A stretch of DNA of 64,000 bases from JAAZMI01 sp964603615. GTDB lineage: Bacteria; Bacillota; Dethiobacteria; DTU022; UBA8154. Under the pieces are notes generated by a model that did no database searches, had not been told where the DNA came from, and saw only the letters and a list, made by a program, of their open reading frames with translations. The position numbers and the translations under genes are program-made. This document shows, piece by piece, positions 52,996-63,281 of the stretch. The stretch covers positions 62,001 to 126,000 of the forward strand of contig CAZRVU010000001.1 in NCBI GenBank assembly GCA_964603615.1, in the 5' to 3' direction. Position 1 is the stretch's first letter. The number at the start of each line of letters is the position of its first letter.

Positions 52996-54414
52996 TCAGT
53001 CAACAAAAATAAAACGCTCCAAACTGAAGTTCAAGGGGAGCTGTTCCACTTTTATTAAATCGGCACTGAAGGGAATATAACTTTGTTTTTGCTCTGAATA
53101 ATGGAAATCGAGCAAAACAAGGCTGAAGCTAATCTTCATCTTTTGCAACCCTCTAATGCCAGAAGCACCTGTTGAACCGGCATTTATTTCAATATATTCT
53201 TCATTCTTTTTAACAAAAGGATGATGCAAATGCCCTCCTAAAAGTAAGTTGCCGCCCTGGCGCAGGTATTTAAATAGTTGCGGATTATGAGCGGCAATGA
53301 GCGTAACTTCCTCACTGTCATTTACCTTTTCAGCCAATAGTTTTGCTTTTTCCTCCAAAAGGGTACCATCTGCAAGAGAAGGGGATGTGGAAGATGATGC
53401 TGGATCGGCTAAGGCGATTATTTTTAAACCCATCATATCAATTGCGCCGTTTTCGAGGACATTAACATTTTCAAATCCCTGAAGCTGTTCGATTATCAGT
53501 GGTGAGTCATGATTGCCTGGAATAAAAATGTAGGGGATTTTAATTTCTTGGATATTCTGTTGGAAAAGCCCTAACTCCCAATCAGTTCCATAGTCAACTA
53601 GATCCCCTGTATCAATAATTAGCTGTACATTAAAGGTATCGACGACACGTTGGATAAAGTCAAAGGCCGCCGGATTATTATGAATGTCAGAAATATGCAG
53701 AACCTTAATCGTATCCCGGGGCTCATTTTGCGGCCCATTCAAAGGAATGTTTGTTTTCATTTCTTTTTCTAGAAAAGAAATATTTTCTATGATCTCTGTA
53801 AACTGAAATCCAATATTATTTACAATGTCTTTTCCTTCCTGCAGAACATGCAGGATCCAGGGGGCTGCTTCCAGGGCCCCTTGATATTCAGCTTCTGAAA
53901 AAGCTGCTGTATTATAGGATAAGATAGCAGTTGAAATAAAAAAGGCTAATACTACTACGTTTATCAAACCCGGCATCAATAGTTCCTTTATTCCTGTGCG
54001 CCAGCGCGCCAGAAAAAAAGAACTGGCTATGCCCAGTAAAAAAGCCAACAAAAACAAAAATATCATATATTTGATTAGACTTATTTTAATGGCATAAAGT
54101 AAACTATTTGACAAAAAATCAGTTAGGGAAAAATTGCCGGTTAGTGCTGTTAGCTCATCAAAATGAATATTTATAAGCAACAGGTGGAAATCAAGCGGGG
54201 GCCAATGGGTGGTAGCGATAATTTTGCCCAGGGGTGGAAAATAAAGCAAGGTGCGGCCTTTGCCCCAAAGTTTTAAGGAGGCTTCAAATTCAAAGGCACT
54301 GGTCGAAAAATTTATTGGCCCCAAAAGCTGGATGGCCAACGACATTACAAGGAGGCTGGTAATAATTTTTAAAGCAGGGGGAGCTATTTTATATAGCCTT
54401 TTCTTTAAATGCAT
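52996..54414 (-). CDS. Membrane-anchored metallophosphoesterase
   Basis: 472 residues. N-terminal signal-anchor, two more helices near 105-130 and 150-165, then a calcineurin-like phosphoesterase domain from about 235: HISDIHNN, DTGDLVDYG, PGNHDSPL, AAHNPQ and GGHLHHP. The domain should lie outside the membrane. The substrate is unknown. It overlaps the end of the FtsH-like gene by 26 bases, so the two are coupled. Confidence 0.83.
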   Translation of the reverse strand: MHLKKRLYKIAPPALKIITSLLVMSLAIQLLGPINFSTSAFEFEASLKLWGKGRTLLYFPPLGKIIATTHWPPLDFHLLLINIHFDELTALTGNFSLTDFLSNSLLYAIKISLIKYMIFLFLLAFLLGIASSFFLARWRTGIKELLMPGLINVVVLAFFISTAILSYNTAAFSEAEYQGALEAAPWILHVLQEGKDIVNNIGFQFTEIIENISFLEKEMKTNIPLNGPQNEPRDTIKVLHISDIHNNPAAFDFIQRVVDTFNVQLIIDTGDLVDYGTDWELGLFQQNIQEIKIPYIFIPGNHDSPLIIEQLQGFENVNVLENGAIDMMGLKIIALADPASSSTSPSLADGTLLEEKAKLLAEKVNDSEEVTLIAAHNPQLFKYLRQGGNLLLGGHLHHPFVKKNEEYIEINAGSTGASGIRGLQKMKISFSLVLLDFHYSEQKQSYIPFSADLIKVEQLPLNFSLERFIFVD

Positions 54415-55903
54415 CTGTCTTCCCCGTTCTGAGGAGATCGCGCAGATATTTTCCTTCGATTCTTTCTTTTTCCAACAGATGTTCGGCCGCTTTTCGTAAA
54501 ATATGAAGGTGATCTTTAATCAAATTTCTTACAATGTCTTCCTGAGCCTGGAGTATTTCTTTTAGGCTTTTATGCAAAGTGCCGTCGGGTAAGTCTTTAA
54601 CGCTCACGATGCCCAAAGAGGACATACCGGCTTTAATAATTTTTTTGGCTAATTCTACGGCTTGCCGAAAATCGTTGACCGCACCTGTGCTGCGACTCCC
54701 GAAGAATTCTTCCTCGCTTATGGCCCCGCCCAATAATACAGCAATCTGCCCCTCGAGGTACTCCTTGGTATAAATATAGCTATCTTCCTCAGGCTTTTGC
54801 CGGACATAGCCCATTGCTTTGCCCCGGGGGATGATGGTAATGATGGAAACCGACTTGGGGCGGAAAAGCTCACTGATCAAGGCATGGCCCATTTCATGCA
54901 CAGCAATACGCTGGCATTCCTCTTTTCCCGGCCGGCGGTCCAGTTTTTCTCCCATGATCACTTTGTCGAGGGATTCCAAAAAGTGACTTTTTTGAAGGGT
55001 TTTACTATTTTCCCGCAGGGCTGTAATAGCAGCCTCGTTAGCTAAACTTTCCAAATGGGCACCGGAAAAACCGAATGTTTCGGCAGCAATACTTTGTAAC
55101 TGTACATCTCCTGCCAAAGGTTTGTTACGTGTATGCAGCTTTAATATCTGCAATCTGCCCTCCAGATCGGGTAGTTCGACCTGCACAATACGGTCAAAGC
55201 GGCCCGGACGCAACAGTGCATTGTCTAAAAGATCCGGTCTATTTGTGGCGCCAATTAATAAGATACAGACTTGATCATCCAAACTAAGGCCGTCCATTTC
55301 TACCAAGAGTTGATTTAAGGTTTGTTCATGCTCCAGGTGAGAAGTGTTGCTGCGGCCCCGGCTGGCTCCCAAAATATCTATTTCATCAATAAAAATGATG
55401 GCGCTCTTTTTTACTTTGTCCCGGGCAGCATTTTTGGCCTGTTGAAAAATCTGCCGCACCCTTTGTGCACCAACACCGGCATACATTTCAATAAATTCAC
55501 TGCCGGCTGCTGCGATAAAAGCCGAGTGTGTATAAGAGGCGGCGGCTTTGGCCAGCAATGTTTTACCGGTTCCCGGTGGCCCTACCAGCAAGATTCCTTT
55601 TAAGGGTCTGATGCCCATCGTATTAATTTTTTCCGGTTTTCGGATAAAATCGAGTGCTTCCAATAACTCCCTTTTTGCATAATTTTGACCGCCAATATCA
55701 TTAAAAGTTATCAATGATTTTTGCTTAGAATCATGATTATTTAAAGGAACAAATTGTTGTTTAAGACCCCCTTTTAGATCAAATAATTTATAAAAAAGAA
55801 ATAATAAACCTAAAGCGAATAATAAGGGGTATAAATTATAGCCTAACCAAAGTAAACCAGCAAAGATGCCGAGAACAATCCCTGCACTGATCTCTTTCAG
55901 CAT
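54389..55903 (-). CDS. FtsH-like AAA+ membrane protease
   Basis: 504 residues, shorter than FtsH (about 600). Two N-terminal helices without the usual extracytoplasmic domain, AAA+ domain with GPPGTGKT, IIFIDEIDILG and second region of homology ATNRPDLLDNALLRPGRFDR, then an M41 zinc protease domain with HEMGH and a third ligand Asp in NDFRQA. It is probably an active variant paralogue. It is coupled to the metallophosphoesterase gene, suggesting joint function. GGAGGT precedes the ATG. Confidence 0.85.
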   Translation of the reverse strand: MLKEISAGIVLGIFAGLLWLGYNLYPLLFALGLLFLFYKLFDLKGGLKQQFVPLNNHDSKQKSLITFNDIGGQNYAKRELLEALDFIRKPEKINTMGIRPLKGILLVGPPGTGKTLLAKAAASYTHSAFIAAAGSEFIEMYAGVGAQRVRQIFQQAKNAARDKVKKSAIIFIDEIDILGASRGRSNTSHLEHEQTLNQLLVEMDGLSLDDQVCILLIGATNRPDLLDNALLRPGRFDRIVQVELPDLEGRLQILKLHTRNKPLAGDVQLQSIAAETFGFSGAHLESLANEAAITALRENSKTLQKSHFLESLDKVIMGEKLDRRPGKEECQRIAVHEMGHALISELFRPKSVSIITIIPRGKAMGYVRQKPEEDSYIYTKEYLEGQIAVLLGGAISEEEFFGSRSTGAVNDFRQAVELAKKIIKAGMSSLGIVSVKDLPDGTLHKSLKEILQAQEDIVRNLIKDHLHILRKAAEHLLEKERIEGKYLRDLLRTGKTDAFKEKAI

Positions 55904-56013
55904 GGATTAACCTCCATAATTAAAAGATAATTAACATAATATATATACATAAATACTGCGACAGGTTATTTCCTGCGAGCATACTACTTCTCTTTCAAGT
56001 TCAAAAAGTTTTT

Positions 56014-56538
56014 TTACATCCCTGCAGTGATTACGGGTATAATTTCGTAAAGATTGCTCCGGGAGGTAGTTAACAGCAAGTAGATTCTTTTTTGGTCGAC
56101 CCAAAGGCGATAGTTTGTTAGATCTTTTTCTTCCGCCAATTGCTCAATAACTGTTTCCTTCATCTTGCTATAGTTGCCGAGCCTTTCCCCCTCCCAAAGA
56201 TCGTAATGAATCTTATGGTAAACAGACTCTAGATAAGAGTCCCGTGTGTCGATGAGGTAAATATTATCAAAGTCCTGGCCATAAGCTGCGATCAGGATCT
56301 TTTCAATGTCCCCGTAAGTTTGGGGTAAATCCTCCACTTCGTTTAGAGTGATCCAAACCTCTGCACTTTTACGTTCATTGGCCAGTTCGACATCTTTAAC
56401 GCCTTCAATTTGCATCAACGCTTCAACTAGTGGTTCCTTGACCAAGCGTTGTTGGTGCCAATAATTTAGAACGTAAATGCAGCCAAAGACTAGCAAAAAG
56501 GCAAGAAAGGCCAAAATATATTTTGTTGGAAAGCGCAA
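56014..56538 (-). CDS. Uncharacterised membrane-anchored protein
   Basis: 174 residues, one N-terminal membrane helix (about 7-26), and a soluble part with mixed alpha/beta character (IEGVKDVELANERKSAEVWI). The latter resembles small SpoIIIAG/AF-like or heavy-metal-associated folds only loosely. The start is TTG 56538, with GGGAGCTGG upstream. No recognised family. Confidence 0.6.
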   Translation of the reverse strand: MRFPTKYILAFLAFLLVFGCIYVLNYWHQQRLVKEPLVEALMQIEGVKDVELANERKSAEVWITLNEVEDLPQTYGDIEKILIAAYGQDFDNIYLIDTRDSYLESVYHKIHYDLWEGERLGNYSKMKETVIEQLAEEKDLTNYRLWVDQKRIYLLLTTSRSNLYEIIPVITAGM

Positions 56539-56684
56539 AGTAACCAGCTCCCAGTTAACATAACGTATCTACATAACTTGATTCCTATTATAACAATTAG
56601 TTTGATGAAAGAGCAATAAGGAAATTATTCCTTTTTTTGCTTATTAGGAAAATGTGGATGATAACGTTGTGTTCCTGTCCTTTT

Positions 56685-56717
56685 TAAAAAATCTCCTGAT
56701 TTTTAAATCAAGAGATT
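56685..56717 (-). terminator. Terminator after the RodZ-like gene
   Basis: AATCTCCTGATTT (56690-56702) pairs with AAATCAAGAGATT (56705-56717) with one mismatch, followed on the minus strand by six Ts. A second short hairpin (TTGCCT/AGGCAA, 56795-56809) lies in the same 373-base gap, which holds no gene. Confidence 0.65.
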
Positions 56718-56911
56718 AATAAAAGATTACCTGGTAAATCTTTGTCAGGATAACCCTTATTATAAAACGCGGTGCCTGGCTAGGCAGAAGTGTTTTGCCT
56801 GCGAGGCAATAAATTTTGCAAAAAAGAAAATACACTTGCCATCATACTGGAGAAGATCCTGTTAACCAGGTATCAGCAACCGGCCCCGTGATTATGAACG
56901 GTCGCTGGATT

Positions 56912-57718
56912 TTATTTTTTTTTAATGATAATTTTTACGGGACTGGTAAACCGGGGCAAACCATTGATCTCCAAGCCATTGACGGCTATCCTGGCTGCTG
57001 GAGGGTTTCCCAGGTGGAGCAAGGTTTCCCGGGCATCTCCAAGGATTTTACTTTCCCCGGCATTAAATATTTTTTCTTCAATTTTAGCCCCATCCTGCAT
57101 GATTCTTACCCAACACCGCTCCGGAAAATTTAGGGTGATCTCTGCTTGTTCCACGCCGCTTAGTGCATAAGTTACTTCATGATTGCTTTCTGCGACTACG
57201 GTTAGCTCCTTTTTAACTGGTAATATATCGACAGGGGTGTCGTCGGGTAGGCCTGGTTTTGCCTGTTCATTAGTATCTTCCAGAAAATAGCCTTCGGGGA
57301 GAGATATATTTTTGTTTTTCTGCAAATTATGTCCATGAAGGTACCAAATACTGCCCATAAAAATAAAAGCTAAAAGAGCAATCCAAATGTACGCCACACC
57401 GGGGAAAACTTTCTTCTTTTTGCGGGCAAAAAAGATGTTGAACTCTTTTTTACTTGGCTGTTGTACTGTATTTTCTAGGTAGCGTTGCTTTTTTAACTGG
57501 TTATAAAGAGAAAGGATCTCGTTAGCATTAAGGCCGATAGCCTGGGCATAATTTCTCAAGGTACCTTTTATATAGATTTCCCCAGAAAATAGAGAATGAT
57601 CGCCTTCCTCCAGGGCATGTAAATATTTTTTTTGTATCTTTGTTTTCTGGCTGATCTCATCCAGGGTTATATTATTTTCCTGGCGTGCTTCCCGGAGAAG
57701 TTTGCCAATTTTATCCAT
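56912..57718 (-). CDS. RodZ-like helix-turn-helix membrane protein
   Basis: 268 residues. N-terminal HTH (MDKIGKLLREARQENNITLDEISQKTKIQKKYL), one membrane helix (about 108-127), and a C-terminal beta domain (about 190-260) of DUF4115 type. RodZ links MreB to the membrane and helps keep rod shape. It lies two bases downstream of ftsK, one operon. Confidence 0.87.
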   Translation of the reverse strand: MDKIGKLLREARQENNITLDEISQKTKIQKKYLHALEEGDHSLFSGEIYIKGTLRNYAQAIGLNANEILSLYNQLKKQRYLENTVQQPSKKEFNIFFARKKKKVFPGVAYIWIALLAFIFMGSIWYLHGHNLQKNKNISLPEGYFLEDTNEQAKPGLPDDTPVDILPVKKELTVVAESNHEVTYALSGVEQAEITLNFPERCWVRIMQDGAKIEEKIFNAGESKILGDARETLLHLGNPPAARIAVNGLEINGLPRFTSPVKIIIKKK

Positions 57719-57719
57719 T

Positions 57720-60104
57720 CTATCTACCCCCGGTTGTTTTATTTTCGTCTATATCTATTCCTTCTTTTAAGGCGTTCAGCGCCTGCTCTCTATTCATTAA
57801 CACTTTACGTGGTTTGCTTCCCTCAAATTTACCCACAACACCCAATAATTCCAGTTCATCAATGAGCCGCGCGGCACGTGTATAACCTACCCTGAACCTT
57901 CTTTGAACAAGGGAGATGGAGGCATGTCCTGCCTGGATAATGAGTTCTACTATCTCTGGAAGTAAAGGGTCGCCTATCTCTTTCCCCTCTTCTGTAAAAT
58001 CTAAAGTATCTTCTTCAACGTTGAAAAGCAAAGATTCCTGGTAAAGGGGGCTTTCCTGCTGGCGTATAAATTCTATGATTTTGGTGATATCCTTTTCACT
58101 GACGAAAGCTCCTTGAACGCGCAAAGGTTTATGGACGCCGATAGGATAATAAAGCATATCCCCCCTGCCCAAAAGTTTTTCAGCTCCTCCTGTATCTAAA
58201 ATTGTTCGGGAGTCAATTTGTGAAGATACAGCAAAAGCAATGCGCGAGGTAATATTAGCTTTGATTAGTCCTGTAATAATATCAACTGAAGGTCGCTGTG
58301 TGGCAATAACCAGGTGTATCCCCGCTGCCCTGGACATTTGGGATAAACGAACAATGGAATCTTCAACTTCTGTAGGAGAGATCATCATCAGATCAGCTAG
58401 TTCATCAATAACAACGACGATATAAGGTAGAAAATTTTCCCGGTTGTCAAGATCCTGTTTGTTGTTGTTGTAGCAAAGTTCATTATATCTGTTGATATCT
58501 TTAACTCCTTGCCGGGCAAATAAGTCATATCTTTTTATCATTTCTTTGACCATGCCGCGTAAAGCTACGGCTGCTTTTTTAGGTTCGGTAATCACCGGAG
58601 ATAGTAAATGGGGGATACCATTATAGATATTGAGTTCCACGAGTTTGGGATCGACCATCAAAAATTTTACTGTCCGGGGGTCAGTCTTAAAAAGAATGCT
58701 GGTAATAATGGTGTTAATACAAACACTTTTACCGGAACCGGTAGAACCAGCGATCAATAGGTGCGGCATTTTTAAAAGGTCGGCGAATATGGAGGTGCCA
58801 GCGATATCTTTACCCAGTCCGATCGTTAAAGGAGAGGAGGACGATAAAAAAGATGGGTCTTCCAGGACTTCTTTTAAGTAGACTACAGAAATAATTTTGT
58901 TGGGAACTTCTATGCCGATTGCTGCTTTGCCCGGAATAGGAGCTTCGATGCGTACATCTGGCGCAGCCAGGTTAAGGGCCAGATCATCACTCAAGCTTAA
59001 GACCTTGCTTACTTTCACTCCCGTTTCCGGTTGTATTTCAAAGCGTGTTACTGCCGGGCCGGCTTGGATCTCCTTGATGATTACTTTTACACCGAAACTT
59101 TCAAAAGTGTTTTTTAATGCTCTGGCTCTTTTCTGAATATGTTTTTGTTGTTGCTGATCACGAAGTTTATTAATTTTTGTGAGGAGTGTAAGGGTCGGAA
59201 CCTGATAATTTTGAAAAGATGTTATAGCCTGGTTTGCAGAAGGGGTAAAATCATTACCTGCAGGATCCAGTTCCTGCAAAGTGTTATCATTTATCACTGT
59301 ATCTTTTTTCTCTAGCGATTTTTGAATATTATTATAAACATTAATCAATGGTGTTATGGCATCATTTCCTTCCTTACTTTCCGATTCTATTTTTTCTTCT
59401 TGCAAAGAGTTTGCTTCAAAGTTTTGATACTCTGTTATTGAATAGTTTTCGACAGGGGCTTCTTCGCTTCCTTCCCCTATACAGAATATTTGAAAATTAT
59501 TTATTAACCGTCCCATAAATTGAAAAATAATGAGCAAACTGCGTCCCGCATTGGAGAAAAGTTCCAATAAGGAACTGTTTATGATCAATAATAAAGCAAT
59601 AACACCAAAAGCGCTGAGCACTATATAACTGCCAATATTATTAAAAAGGAAAAAAAGGACAATGACAAAGATAGCCCCGATTAATCCCCCGCCTTGTTGT
59701 TGCCAACCCGGGTAAAGAATTGACCGGTAAAGATCATCCCGGGCAAAAATATCCAAATCCTGTGATATAAAAATCAAATGCAAAGTTATTGCCAAAAGGA
59801 AAAAAAGGATCAACAGACCAGCTAAACGATAATGAAGGTTTTTAATTTTAAAGGGGAAAAAATGGCTGAGAGTTATCACTCCCAACAAAAAGGGAAAGGC
59901 CGGCGCTGCTTCGCCCAGTATTGTACGAAAAAAATAGTTTAAAAATAAGCCGGCAAACCCGGTTTGCGCAGGAAATAAAATCCCGGCAAAAATAAAGATA
60001 GCCAGGGCAAACCATAAAACGGCCTTGATTTGTCCTTTGATAGCATTGCCTTGCGTGCCATCTTTTATTTGGGGTTTAATTTTGTTTTTACTGTTTATTT
60101 TCAT
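57720..60104 (-). CDS. DNA translocase FtsK/SpoIIIE
   Basis: 794 residues from ATG 60104. Four N-terminal membrane helices (to about 190), a variable linker, then the RecA-like motor with GSTGSGKSVCIN, PHLLSPVITEPKKAA and IDELADLMM, and a C-terminal gamma winged helix (about 720-785: SLVQRRFRVGYTRAARLID) that reads oriented DNA sequences. It pumps chromosomal DNA through the septum at division or sporulation. GAGGTG lies about 13 bases before the ATG. Confidence 0.95.
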   Translation of the reverse strand: MKINSKNKIKPQIKDGTQGNAIKGQIKAVLWFALAIFIFAGILFPAQTGFAGLFLNYFFRTILGEAAPAFPFLLGVITLSHFFPFKIKNLHYRLAGLLILFFLLAITLHLIFISQDLDIFARDDLYRSILYPGWQQQGGGLIGAIFVIVLFFLFNNIGSYIVLSAFGVIALLLIINSSLLELFSNAGRSLLIIFQFMGRLINNFQIFCIGEGSEEAPVENYSITEYQNFEANSLQEEKIESESKEGNDAITPLINVYNNIQKSLEKKDTVINDNTLQELDPAGNDFTPSANQAITSFQNYQVPTLTLLTKINKLRDQQQQKHIQKRARALKNTFESFGVKVIIKEIQAGPAVTRFEIQPETGVKVSKVLSLSDDLALNLAAPDVRIEAPIPGKAAIGIEVPNKIISVVYLKEVLEDPSFLSSSSPLTIGLGKDIAGTSIFADLLKMPHLLIAGSTGSGKSVCINTIITSILFKTDPRTVKFLMVDPKLVELNIYNGIPHLLSPVITEPKKAAVALRGMVKEMIKRYDLFARQGVKDINRYNELCYNNNKQDLDNRENFLPYIVVVIDELADLMMISPTEVEDSIVRLSQMSRAAGIHLVIATQRPSVDIITGLIKANITSRIAFAVSSQIDSRTILDTGGAEKLLGRGDMLYYPIGVHKPLRVQGAFVSEKDITKIIEFIRQQESPLYQESLLFNVEEDTLDFTEEGKEIGDPLLPEIVELIIQAGHASISLVQRRFRVGYTRAARLIDELELLGVVGKFEGSKPRKVLMNREQALNALKEGIDIDENKTTGGR

Positions 60105-60199
60105 GAAATAATGATAGCACCTCATTTAATTGATATTTTGCTTCATTTGCCTGTAAGTTTATAAAGACCCGGGTATTCCAAATGTTTACCGGTTACAGA

Positions 60200-60985
60200 T
60201 TAACAAAGAGAAACAATGATTGTGAGTAGGCCTAAGCACCAGCAATAATAAGCAATATAATGAAATCGACTTTCTTTTAGAAGTCTGATAAAAAAATGAA
60301 TAGCAAAAATACCTGAAATAAAAGCAGTGAACATGGCCAAAAGGTAGGGATAAAAAAGTGTCAAGTCAACAGCAATTTTAATAAAATCTTTTAATTCCAG
60401 CAATGTTGCTCCAGCAATAACTGGTAGGGCCAGCAAAAAGGAGTAACGAATTGCCGTATCCCTGTCCAATCCCCGCCAAAGGGCGCCTAAAATTGTCGAA
60501 CCGGAGCGTGTTATACCAGGAATAATTGCTATTCCTTGAAAGATACCAATGAAAAGAGCATCCCGGATCCTTATCTTATGAAGGTCCTTGGATTTTATTT
60601 TTACTTTGGAGATAGCCAAAACAATGAATCCGGTTAGCAACAAGGCCAAACCAACCAGCAGGGGCCGGCTAAAGATGCTTGTAAAAAAAGTGCCTCCTAA
60701 AATCCCTATGATGCCGGTAGGGATTACTCCCCAGAATAAAAGGATGACGAACCTTTTCTCTTCTGTCCGGTTTAAAAACCCCGTCAAAAGTTTCCGGATA
60801 TCCTGGCGAAAAACCCAAATAATTGAAAGCAAAGTGCCAAAATGGACCATGACTTCCAGTGTAACCCCGGGCTGAACGATACCTAAAAAATGCTGGGCAA
60901 TTACAAGGTGCCCGGAACTGCTTACTGGTAAAAACTCGGTCAGCCCCTGCAGTAAACCTAGGCCAAAAGCTTCCCCATAATTCAT
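60200..60985 (-). CDS. uppP: Undecaprenyl-diphosphatase
   Basis: 261 residues, about eight membrane helices. QGLTEFLPVSSSGHL and PGITRSGSTI are the two catalytic signatures (BacA family). It recycles the lipid carrier for peptidoglycan and gives bacitracin tolerance. GGAGGAAAT precedes the ATG. Confidence 0.96.
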   Translation of the reverse strand: MNYGEAFGLGLLQGLTEFLPVSSSGHLVIAQHFLGIVQPGVTLEVMVHFGTLLSIIWVFRQDIRKLLTGFLNRTEEKRFVILLFWGVIPTGIIGILGGTFFTSIFSRPLLVGLALLLTGFIVLAISKVKIKSKDLHKIRIRDALFIGIFQGIAIIPGITRSGSTILGALWRGLDRDTAIRYSFLLALPVIAGATLLELKDFIKIAVDLTLFYPYLLAMFTAFISGIFAIHFFIRLLKESRFHYIAYYCWCLGLLTIIVSLC

Positions 60986-61071
60986 ATATTCTATTTCCTC
61001 CTAAATTGCGTTCATTTCTAATTGCAATAATTATGTATAATGTCTTATTTTGAAAACCGTACAAGAAAGAA

Positions 61072-62001
61072 TCACCTTTTAATTATATACTCCAACAAAT
61101 ATGCAAATTTGTCAACAACAGGTAAAAGAACAATTGCTCCTAAAAGGTTATAGAGTGTGTGGGCGTTGGCAACTTGTCTTGGAAGCTCTGCTGAAGTAAC
61201 ACCAATTAACAATAGGAAATGGTGCCAAAAAGGAATAATAATCAGGAGCGAAATAATGTTAAAGAAAAGGTGTCCCCAGGCTACTTGGCGCGCTGGCAGA
61301 ATAGTTCCCATAGCAGCAATTAAGGAGGTAATACAGGTTCCCAAATCTGCTCCGAGAATTATGGACAGCGCTTCCGGCAAACCAAGCATTTTTTCTTTGG
61401 CTAGCGTTACTACCATGCCGGTAGTAACGCTGCTGCTTTGTATGACTGCCGCAGTTATCGCTCCGATGAGAACGCCTTTCCAAGGTGCTCCCTTGCTAAA
61501 CAGGTATAGCTCACGGTAAAAGAAAGTTGCAGAAAAAGGCTCCAGGGCCGTGGTCAATAATTCAATTCCGCCAAGTACTACCGTTATGCCTCCTAGCACT
61601 TTTCCTCCCAAGGACCTTTTGAGCAATAGTTCTGTAAAATATAGAAGAATTCCTGCTAGCAGGAGCGGTTTTATTAACTGTCTGGTCTGTAAAGAAAATA
61701 GTTGGGAGGTAATGGTTGTACCCAGGTTTGCACCGATGACGATGCTCAAACCTTGCAATAAAGTCAAAAATCTTCCGTTAATAAAACCTACAACCATAAC
61801 AGTTACAAGGCTACTGCTTTGTAATAGTAAAGTGGAGATTGCTCCCAATAAAAAACCGCGCAAGGGCGTGGAGGTATTAATTTTTAAAAAGGCATGAAGG
61901 AAACCGCCGGTTATTTCTTGCAAACTTTGACTGACAATTTTGATTCCGCCTAGCAATAGTAACAGTGCTAATAGGAATCTCCCTATGGTGACGATCAACA
62001 T
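61072..62001 (-). CDS. Na/Pi-cotransporter family protein
   Basis: 309 residues from ATG 62001, which follows AAAGGAAGA; a longer frame lacks a ribosome site. Eight or more membrane helices with two inverted repeats carrying QSSS: LLQSSSLVTVM and VIQSSSVTTGM. PhoU-like C-terminal domain is absent. The family imports phosphate with Na+, though the substrate of short forms is uncertain. Confidence 0.85.
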   Translation of the reverse strand: MLIVTIGRFLLALLLLLGGIKIVSQSLQEITGGFLHAFLKINTSTPLRGFLLGAISTLLLQSSSLVTVMVVGFINGRFLTLLQGLSIVIGANLGTTITSQLFSLQTRQLIKPLLLAGILLYFTELLLKRSLGGKVLGGITVVLGGIELLTTALEPFSATFFYRELYLFSKGAPWKGVLIGAITAAVIQSSSVTTGMVVTLAKEKMLGLPEALSIILGADLGTCITSLIAAMGTILPARQVAWGHLFFNIISLLIIIPFWHHFLLLIGVTSAELPRQVANAHTLYNLLGAIVLLPVVDKFAYLLEYIIKR

Positions 62002-62210
62002 ACCCAATCTTCCTTTAATTACATCCTTTACAAGGATTTGTATCCCTGGTTGGTAGTAAATAGAACCGTCACCTGGAGAAAAGTTTGTTTCAGGTTTCAA
62101 GAATCCTTCTGACCGGTTTTTGATAAAAAGGCACTATTACGGGGAAAATATGAAATCAGCAATTAAACTCTGCAGAGGCCAAAAAGCTTAAGGAAAGGAG
62201 GAAAATTAAA

Positions 62211-62966
62211 ATGGAGAAAAATTTCCACAATAGTTTTTTCCCGTTAAAAATAATATCTGAAACGGAGATAGAGAAAGATAAACCACCATCTGAAGGAGAA
62301 GGAAAGGATGCTTCTTTACCAGAAACGGTAGAAAAATTGGGGGTTATGTCTTTACCAAAACCGGATAATGAAACCTTTACATTAACGATTATCGGGCAGA
62401 TAGAAGGGCATCTAGTCTTACCTCCCCAAAATAAAACTACAAAATATGAGCATATCATCCCCCAACTTGTAGCTGTAGAACAAAGCACACAAATTAGGGG
62501 TGCACTGGTTATTCTTAATACGGTAGGAGGTGATGTTGAAGCGGGGTTAGCTATTGCTGAAATGCTCAATACCCTTTCCAAACCCACTGTTTCCCTGGTG
62601 CTAGGGGGGGGACATTCCATCGGGGTGGTTATCTCCTGTGGGTGCGATTATTCTTTTATTGCTGAAACTGCAACGATGACCATCCATCCGTTAAGATTAA
62701 CGGGTTTAATTGTTGGTGTTAGCCAAGTTTTTGATTATTTGGATAAAATGCAGGAGAGAATCATTGATTTTGTCGTCCGCCATTCAAAGATTTCCCGGAC
62801 AAAATTTAAGGATTTGATGTTCAATACAGGACAACTGGGGAGAGATATCGGCACTGTTTTGGTAGGTCATGAGGCGGTAGATGTCGGCTTGATTAATGCT
62901 GTTGGCGGGATCTCTGCTGCAGTAGATAAGCTTAAGAAATTGATTGACGAAAAAAAAGGAGAATAA
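62211..62966 (+). CDS. TepA-like ClpP-family protein
   Basis: 251 residues. ClpP-fold with catalytic Ser in GGGHSIGVV (about residue 135), His in MTIHPLR and Asp near GRDIG. It corresponds to the YmfB/TepA group (translocation-enhancing), usually next to ftsK/spoIIIE, though here it is on the opposite strand. The N-terminal 40 residues are acidic and variable. AAAGGAGG precedes the ATG. Confidence 0.87.
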   Translation: MEKNFHNSFFPLKIISETEIEKDKPPSEGEGKDASLPETVEKLGVMSLPKPDNETFTLTIIGQIEGHLVLPPQNKTTKYEHIIPQLVAVEQSTQIRGALVILNTVGGDVEAGLAIAEMLNTLSKPTVSLVLGGGHSIGVVISCGCDYSFIAETATMTIHPLRLTGLIVGVSQVFDYLDKMQERIIDFVVRHSKISRTKFKDLMFNTGQLGRDIGTVLVGHEAVDVGLINAVGGISAAVDKLKKLIDEKKGE

Positions 62967-62972
62967 AACAGG

Positions 62973-63197
62973 GTGATTTTATATACAACGATGCCTTATG
63001 AAGAAATTTTTAAAGAAAACGTAACAAAAGAAAAATATATACAAATCCCTTTCGGCAGGGGTATTATTGAGGTGGAATTAATCTCGTCTTCCAGGGCAAA
63101 AATAGTGCGTTTAATCAGCCATGATTTAAACGATTACTTGCAATCTCATCTACAACCTGGTACTGAAATCAAACTAAAATGGGAACTGGAACCTTGA
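62973..63197 (+). CDS. YlzJ-like protein
   Basis: 74 residues, short beta-rich protein matching the YlzJ family (MILYTTMPYEEIF, GIIEVE, AKIVRLISHD). The start is GTG 62973, six bases after the tepA-like stop. YlzJ usually follows tepA in Bacillus. Function unknown. Confidence 0.75.
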   Translation: MILYTTMPYEEIFKENVTKEKYIQIPFGRGIIEVELISSSRAKIVRLISHDLNDYLQSHLQPGTEIKLKWELEP

Positions 63198-63281
63198 TAA
63201 ACAAAAATAAATTGGGACGAACCCCAAGGTCTAAGACACGTTCAAATCTTTTTGCCTGCAACGCGGCGGAAGCCAGACTGG

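Noticed and set aside
56760..56815. A possible tRNA or small structured RNA (GCCTGGCTAGGC and TTGCCT/AGGCAA)
   Set aside because: No cloverleaf, anticodon arm or CCA context can be built; only short hairpins are seen.
53196..62100. Long plus-strand frames opposite the ftsK, ftsH-like and carrier genes
   Set aside because: All are shadows of minus-strand genes with clear motifs.
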